Origin: Plantactinospora sp. KBS50
GTDB taxonomy: Bacteria > Actinomycetota > Actinomycetes > Mycobacteriales > Micromonosporaceae
Length of the DNA: 64,000 bases
Reading direction: 5' to 3'
Assembly (NCBI RefSeq): GCF_002285795.1
Contig: NZ_CP022961.1
Coordinates: 2,108,001 to 2,172,000, forward strand
In this document: in pieces, positions 61,627-64,000 of the stretch
How positions within the stretch are numbered: position 1 is the first letter of the stretch
How the letters are laid out: the number at the start of each line of letters is the position of its first letter
The notes under the pieces: model-generated
What the model saw: the letters and a program-made list of their open reading frames with translations, nothing else
Databases searched by the model: none
Told to the model about the DNA's origin: nothing
Program-made: the position numbers and the translations under genes

Positions 61627-62814
61627 ATGTCAGCAACACACCGCCAGCGTCGCCGCGTGCTCACCGCGGCGCTGGTCGCCCTCGGCCTCACCGTCAGCGC
61701 CTGCGCCGACAAGGCCGGGGACAGCTCCGCGGAAACACTGAAGATCGGCCTGCTGGCGTCGCTGTCCGGGACGTACCAGGCGGTGGGCACCGACATCCGC
61801 GACGGGTTCCAGCTCTACCTGTCCACCCACGACAACAAGCTGGGCGGACACCCGGTGCAGCTGGTGATCGCCGACGAGGGCAACGGGGCGCCGACCGCCG
61901 TTCCCGCCGCCACCAAGCTGCTCAAGCAGGACAAGGTGGTGGCGCTCACCGGCATCGTCGGCGGCGGCTCGGCGGCCGCCGTGATCCCGCTGGCCGAGCA
62001 GGCCAAGGTGCCGCTGCTGGGCTCCAACGCCCGGCCCGAGCTGAAGGACGTCACCTGGGTCTGGCACACGTCCTACCTGTCCGAGGAGCCGGGCGCCGCG
62101 ATCGCCCCGCACATCAAGGACACCGTCAAGGGCCCGGTGTACGCGATCGGCCCGGACTACCAGGGCGGCTGGGACGAGCTGAAGGGCTTCACCGACGAGT
62201 ACACCAAGATCGGCGGCACGCTGGCGAACCCCGACGGCAAGACCCGGTGGACGCCGTTCCCCGCGACCACCAACTTCACGCCGTACTTCGCCCAGATCAA
62301 GGCCTCCGGGGCGGCGGCCGTCTACACCTTCTACGCCGGCTCGGCCGCCGTGGACTTCGTGAAGCAGTACGCGCAGTCCGAGATCAAGGACGTGCCGCTG
62401 TACGCGGCGGGCTTCCTCACCGAGGGCGGGGTGCTGAACGCGCAGGGACCGGCCGCCCAGGACATCTTCTCGGTGCTCAACTACTCGCCCGACCTGGACA
62501 ACGCCGAGAACCGCTCGTTCGTCGCGGCCTGGAAGGCCAACCACGACGGCTCGCCCACCACGTACGCGATGGCCTCCTACGACGCCGCCGCGGTGCTGGA
62601 CCGGGCGATCGACGCGGCCGGCGACAAGCCGACCTCCGAGGCGATCAACGCGGCCATCGCCGGCCTCGGCCAGATCAACAGCCCGCGCGGCACCTGGCAG
62701 TTCTCCAAGACCACCCACTCGCCGGTGCAGAAGTGGTACCTCCGGCAGGTCCGCCAGGACGGGCGGGCGCTGTCCAACACGGTCGTCGGTGATCTCGCGA
62801 CCGTCGGGCAGTGA
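61627..62814 (+). CDS. branched-chain amino-acid-type ABC substrate-binding lipoprotein
   Basis: This 395-residue protein starts at an ATG after CCTGGAGACGAC. Lipoprotein signal MSATHRQRRRVLTAALVALGLTVSACADK with lipobox VSAC. The mature part is a Leu/Ile/Val-binding-type periplasmic protein: LKIGLLASLSGTYQAVGTDIRDGFQLYL, GHPVQLVIADEGNGAPTAVPAATKLLKQDKVVALTGIVGGGSAAAVIPLAEQAKVPLLG, and YAMASYDAAAVLDRAI. The ligand could be an amino acid, urea or an amide; it cannot be told. The stop overlaps the permease start. Confidence 0.88.
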   Translation: MSATHRQRRRVLTAALVALGLTVSACADKAGDSSAETLKIGLLASLSGTYQAVGTDIRDGFQLYLSTHDNKLGGHPVQLVIADEGNGAPTAVPAATKLLKQDKVVALTGIVGGGSAAAVIPLAEQAKVPLLGSNARPELKDVTWVWHTSYLSEEPGAAIAPHIKDTVKGPVYAIGPDYQGGWDELKGFTDEYTKIGGTLANPDGKTRWTPFPATTNFTPYFAQIKASGAAAVYTFYAGSAAVDFVKQYAQSEIKDVPLYAAGFLTEGGVLNAQGPAAQDIFSVLNYSPDLDNAENRSFVAAWKANHDGSPTTYAMASYDAAAVLDRAIDAAGDKPTSEAINAAIAGLGQINSPRGTWQFSKTTHSPVQKWYLRQVRQDGRALSNTVVGDLATVGQ

Positions 62815-63707
62815 TGTCCCAGTTCGCCGCCGGCCAGCTCGACGCGTACGTCGTCCCGGCGGTGGACGGGGTGGCGTACGGCCTGCTCATGTTCGTGGCC
62901 GCGGCCGGGCTGGTGTTCTGCTTCGGGGTGGCGGACATCCTCAACCTCGCGCACGGGACGCTGTTCGCCATCGGCGGGTACACCGCCGCCGCGCTGATGG
63001 ACGGCGGCTGGGCCGGGCTGGCGCTCGCGGTCGTCGTCGGCGGGCTGGCCGCGGCGGGCGCGGGCGGGGTGATCGCCGGCCTGCTGGCCCCGGTGGCCGG
63101 GCGCAACCACCTCACCCAGGCGCTGCTCACCTTCGGCGCCGCGCTGGCCGGCGGAAGCCTGCTGGTCAGCGCGTTCGGCCCGAACGAACTGCCGATCCAG
63201 GTCCCGGCGGCACTCGACCGGGGGGTGTCGCTGATCGGGCACCGCTACGCCGCGTACCGCCTGCTGTTCATCGTGGTCGCCGGGCTGATCGCGGTGCTGC
63301 TCTCGGTGGCGGTGGCCCGCACCCGGGCCGGAATGCTGGTGCGGGCCGCGGTCGACGACGCCGAGATGGTCGCCTGCCTGGGGGTCAACCCGTCCCGGGT
63401 CCGCCTCGGCGTGCTGGCCGTGGCCGGCGGGCTGGCCGGGGTGGCCGGCGTGCTGGGCGCGCCGATCATCGGACCGGGACCGGGCACCGCCGCCACCGTG
63501 CTGCTGCTCTCACTGGTGATCGTCGTGCTCGGCGGCATCGGATCGGTCGGCGGCACCCTGCTCGCCGCGCTCGCGGTGGGCGAGATCCAGACCCTCGGGG
63601 TGGCGCTGCTGCCGTCCTCGGTCGCACCCTTCCTGCTGTTCGCCGCCATGGCCGCCACGCTGGCCATCCGGTCCCGGGCACCGGCGTGGCGCCGGGGGCC
63701 GCGGTGA
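62814..63707 (+). CDS. LivH-type ABC transporter permease
   Basis: This is a 297-residue membrane protein with about eight helices. The start at ATG 62814 overlaps the preceding stop (TGATG); GTG 62811 is an alternative. LivH landmarks: GLVFCFGVADILNLAHGTLFAIGGYTAAAL (NxAHG), LTQALLTFGAALAGGSLLV and the conserved loop RAAVDDAEMVACLGVNPSRVRLGVLAVAGGLAGVAGVL (the EAA-like D..A...G...). It imports the ligand delivered by the upstream lipoprotein, together with the next permease. Confidence 0.88.
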   Translation: MSQFAAGQLDAYVVPAVDGVAYGLLMFVAAAGLVFCFGVADILNLAHGTLFAIGGYTAAALMDGGWAGLALAVVVGGLAAAGAGGVIAGLLAPVAGRNHLTQALLTFGAALAGGSLLVSAFGPNELPIQVPAALDRGVSLIGHRYAAYRLLFIVVAGLIAVLLSVAVARTRAGMLVRAAVDDAEMVACLGVNPSRVRLGVLAVAGGLAGVAGVLGAPIIGPGPGTAATVLLLSLVIVVLGGIGSVGGTLLAALAVGEIQTLGVALLPSSVAPFLLFAAMAATLAIRSRAPAWRRGPR

Positions 63708-64000
63708 GGTCGCGGCTGCTCCGCCGGGCCGCCGGGGTCGTCGTCGCGGCGACCGCGCTGGCGGTGCCGTGGGCGGCCGACGACTACAGCATCTCGCTGC
63801 TGGCCCGGACCCTGGTGCTGGGCCTGGTGGGGATGAGCGTCGCGCTGCTCACCGGGGTGGCCGGGCTGCCCACGCTCGGCCAGACCGGACCGTACGCCGC
63901 CGCCGCCTACACCTGCGCGCTGCTGGCCGGGCACGGGCAGCAGGTGGGTGTGCTGCTGGTGGTCACCGGCGCGGCGGTGGGCGCGCTGTTCGGCCTGCTC
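63704..64000 (+). CDS. LivM-type ABC transporter permease, truncated by the window edge
   Basis: This gene starts at a GTG overlapping the LivH-type stop (GTGA) and runs open to the end of the window, 99 codons. RLLRRAAGVVVAATALAVPWAADDYSISLLARTLVLGLVGMSVALLTGVAGLPTLGQTGPYAAAAYTCALLAG carries the LivM pattern (AlslnLltGxxGxxSlGqa.f..iGAY). The ATPase genes LivG and LivF are expected just beyond. Confidence 0.85.
   Translation, partial: MRSRLLRRAAGVVVAATALAVPWAADDYSISLLARTLVLGLVGMSVALLTGVAGLPTLGQTGPYAAAAYTCALLAGHGQQVGVLLVVTGAAVGALFGLL

Overview
The window is about 64 kb of very GC-rich DNA. Its third-codon-position bias, Tat and lipoprotein signals, MacS/MacR-type two-component pair, conservon-like kinase/roadblock pair and iterative type I PKS genes all fit an actinobacterium. 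A Micromonosporaceae-like host is my inference; nothing in the sequence fixes the genus.

Region 1 (1-8.4 kb) is a lower-GC island of displaced polymorphic-toxin modules. Three toxin C-termini (EndoU nuclease, a probable RNase of the KHG/EYxxAA kind, and an unassigned toxin) each begin with the same HINT-domain tail (HTYYV[LI]AGxTPVLVH). Each is preceded by an in-frame stop and followed by a small immunity gene (MafI-like, CPCC-type, unassigned). The modules are separated by a family of intergenic repeats built on a doubled GTTGCCGTCA decamer and mostly ending in a strong hairpin. Two chromosomal toxin-antitoxin pairs (DUF1778/GNAT and Phd/RelE) and remnants of a group II intron maturase and an IS5-type transposase are interspersed.

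Region 2 (8.5-27 kb) is mostly housekeeping or accessory chromosome: a DUF4173 membrane protein, an AAA+ ATPase and a Clp-N protein, a three-gene phospholipid operon (CDP-alcohol phosphatidyltransferase, CdsA, acyltransferase), a two-component system, a LigD-type polymerase, RecD2 (frameshifted), a beta-hydroxyacid dehydrogenase, an AraC regulator, a NUDIX hydrolase, a PspC protein, an orphan macrodomain, a ClpX-type zinc-finger protein and a PfkB kinase.

Region 3 (27-50.5 kb, all minus strand) looks like one biosynthetic cluster. It has two giant PUFA-synthase-like iterative synthases (NPD-NPD-KS-AT-ACP-ACP-KR and KS-AT-DH-PPTase), a free ACP, an alpha/beta hydrolase, a sulfotransferase, a secreted protein, a secreted esterase, an ABC-2 exporter, and CysQ, CysD and CysN for sulfate activation and PAP recycling. 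The gene content predicts a sulfated polyketide or fatty lipid that is exported. cysN as given carries three frameshifts, each at a G4 run where G5 would restore the frame, as does recD2. This points to homopolymer base-calling errors rather than true decay.

Region 4 (51-64 kb, plus strand) holds a TauE/SafE-type exporter and a trio of a Cys-rich double-psi-beta-barrel protein, a Tat-exported protein and a MauE-type membrane protein. It continues with a zinc alcohol dehydrogenase, a cytochrome P450, an XRE regulator, a nitrate-sensor-type histidine kinase with a roadblock partner, and the start of a branched-chain amino-acid-type ABC transporter that runs off the window.
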